A program made the position numbers and the translations under genes. Shown here in pieces: positions 47,921 through 48,535 of a stretch of 48,535 bases of DNA (positions are counted from its first letter, which is position 1; every line of letters starts with the position of its first letter). A model generated the notes under the pieces. It searched no databases. It saw nothing but the letters and a program-made list of their open reading frames with translations, and had not been told where the DNA came from. This DNA comes from Bacillota bacterium (GTDB lineage Bacteria; Bacillota_A; Clostridia; Clostridiales; Clostridiaceae), in the NCBI GenBank assembly GCA_021837545.1, contig JAKBFR010000004.1, positions 1 through 48,535 on the forward strand. Direction: 5' to 3'.

Positions 47921-48535
47921 GATTAAATTTTTCCTCCTCAAAAGGTGACTTTTTTATAAGATTAAATTTATTTCCATCAGTTAATATATGCAATTTCACA
48001 TTATGCATACTTAAAATATCCTCTGAACGTAATTCTGAAACATTCGTGTATGTTATTGCGCTTCCATCAATAAAATAAACTGCGCCTTCTCCTATGACTT
48101 CTATTACTCCAGATTTATTAACTACTATTCCAGTATTTTCATCTATTCCTATTCCTAAAATTTCTGGGTTTTGTGCAATTCCTGTTAATAATCTTCCAAT
48201 CCTTCCTCTTTGAGCAAAATGTTGATCAATTATAACATCTTTAATTAGACCTAATCCTGGAGACATTTTTAATGTACATTTTCTTGGTGACTCTTCATCT
48301 TTTCCTTGAACTATCATCGTATCACTCATTACAGATGCTCCAGCAGAAGTTCCTACAATAAAGGTACCTTTATCACATGCTTCTTTTAAAGCATTATAAA
48401 TTGAAGTTCCACCAATCAAACTTGTTATTCTTAACTGATCTCCACCAGTAAAAAATATTAGTGATGCCTCTTTTATCAGTTCAACATTTGATTCTTCAAA
48501 TGCATCAATTCGCTCGCTAATATCTAATATTTTTA
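47892..48535 (-). CDS. cphB: Cyanophycinase (C-terminal part, cut by window edge)
   Basis: CphB is a serine peptidase of the S51 family that breaks cyanophycin into aspartyl-arginine dipeptides. The frame is open from the window edge, so about 213 residues are seen of the usual about 270. Motifs are SLIFFTGGDQLRITSLIGGT, the nucleophile serine in FIVGTSAGASVMSDTMI, and LIKDVIIDQHFAQRGRIGRL with GIGIDENTGIVV. The N terminus and promoter are outside. Its stop lies inside the start of cphA, which gives synthesis and breakdown enzymes in one operon. Confidence 0.97.
   Translation of the reverse strand, partial: KILDISERIDAFEESNVELIKEASLIFFTGGDQLRITSLIGGTSIYNALKEACDKGTFIVGTSAGASVMSDTMIVQGKDEESPRKCTLKMSPGLGLIKDVIIDQHFAQRGRIGRLLTGIAQNPEILGIGIDENTGIVVNKSGVIEVIGEGAVYFIDGSAITYTNVSELRSEDILSMHNVKLHILTDGNKFNLIKKSPFEEEKFNHEDNTKENI

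Overview
The window is a low-GC (clearly AT-rich), spore-former chromosome segment. Gene content, synteny and protein sequence point to Clostridium sensu stricto, probably the C. beijerinckii/C. butyricum group (species level is inference). Supporting signs are the spoIIID-mbl, spoIIQ, spoIID, murA, atp order, a raiA-motif RNA beside hpf, a SAM-I riboswitch on metK, thiolase, and cyanophycin genes next to spoIIR. Nearly all genes are on the minus strand; only yyaC, rpmE and a lipid-type glycosyltransferase are on the plus strand.

Layout. 1-7.0 kb: secA (cut by the window edge), hpf, a raiA RNA with its own terminator, comFC, a ComFA-like gene that has lost its Walker A motif, composite repeats, and recD2. 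7.2-9.8 kb: metK under a SAM-I riboswitch, then seven tRNA genes (Tyr, Thr, Val, Tyr, Thr, Val, Tyr in plus order) that look like a tandem duplication with a structured spacer. 9.9-17.6 kb: a small membrane-anchored protein, yyaC, then the sporulation/cell-wall block mbl, spoIIID, spoIIQ, spoIID, murA and a ywmB-like gene. 17.7-24.3 kb: the complete F1Fo ATP synthase operon atpI-B-E-F-H-A-G-D-C. 25-31 kb: thiolase, wecB, comEB-type deaminase, upp, rpiB, tsaC and a membrane protein. 31.9-35.9 kb: prfA, a DUF1385-PrmC fusion, tdk and rpmE. 36-43.4 kb: a UgtP-type glycosyltransferase, rho with a tandem-repeat insertion, pyrG, a small DnaA-domain-IV-like protein, a DUF1934 protein and a PP-loop/NFACT-R-like sulfurtransferase. 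43.4-48.5 kb: spoIIR behind a good sigma-F promoter, ispE, cphA and cphB (cut by the window edge).

Functional themes are translation and ribosome hibernation (hpf, prfA, prmC, rpmE, tRNAs), energy supply (atp), nucleotide salvage (upp, tdk, comEB, pyrG), cell envelope (murA, wecB, mbl, glycosyltransferase) and sporulation (yyaC, spoIIID, spoIIQ, spoIID, spoIIR, with cyanophycin metabolism as a likely nitrogen reserve). None of the genes looks phage-borne or plasmid-borne.

The less ordinary material is mostly noncoding. It comprises the raiA RNA, a dispersed family of palindromic MITE-like elements sitting at gene ends, a run of five 38-40 bp hairpin repeats in the probable spoIID 3' UTR, a structured inter-tRNA spacer, and an isolated cruciform element near 41.6 kb. 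Among proteins, the notable cases are the 13-residue repeats in Rho, the ComFA-like protein without a P-loop, SpoIIQ without intact LytM metal ligands, the DUF1385-PrmC fusion and the solitary DnaA-IV-like protein. I see no strong evidence for an entirely new defence or mobile system.
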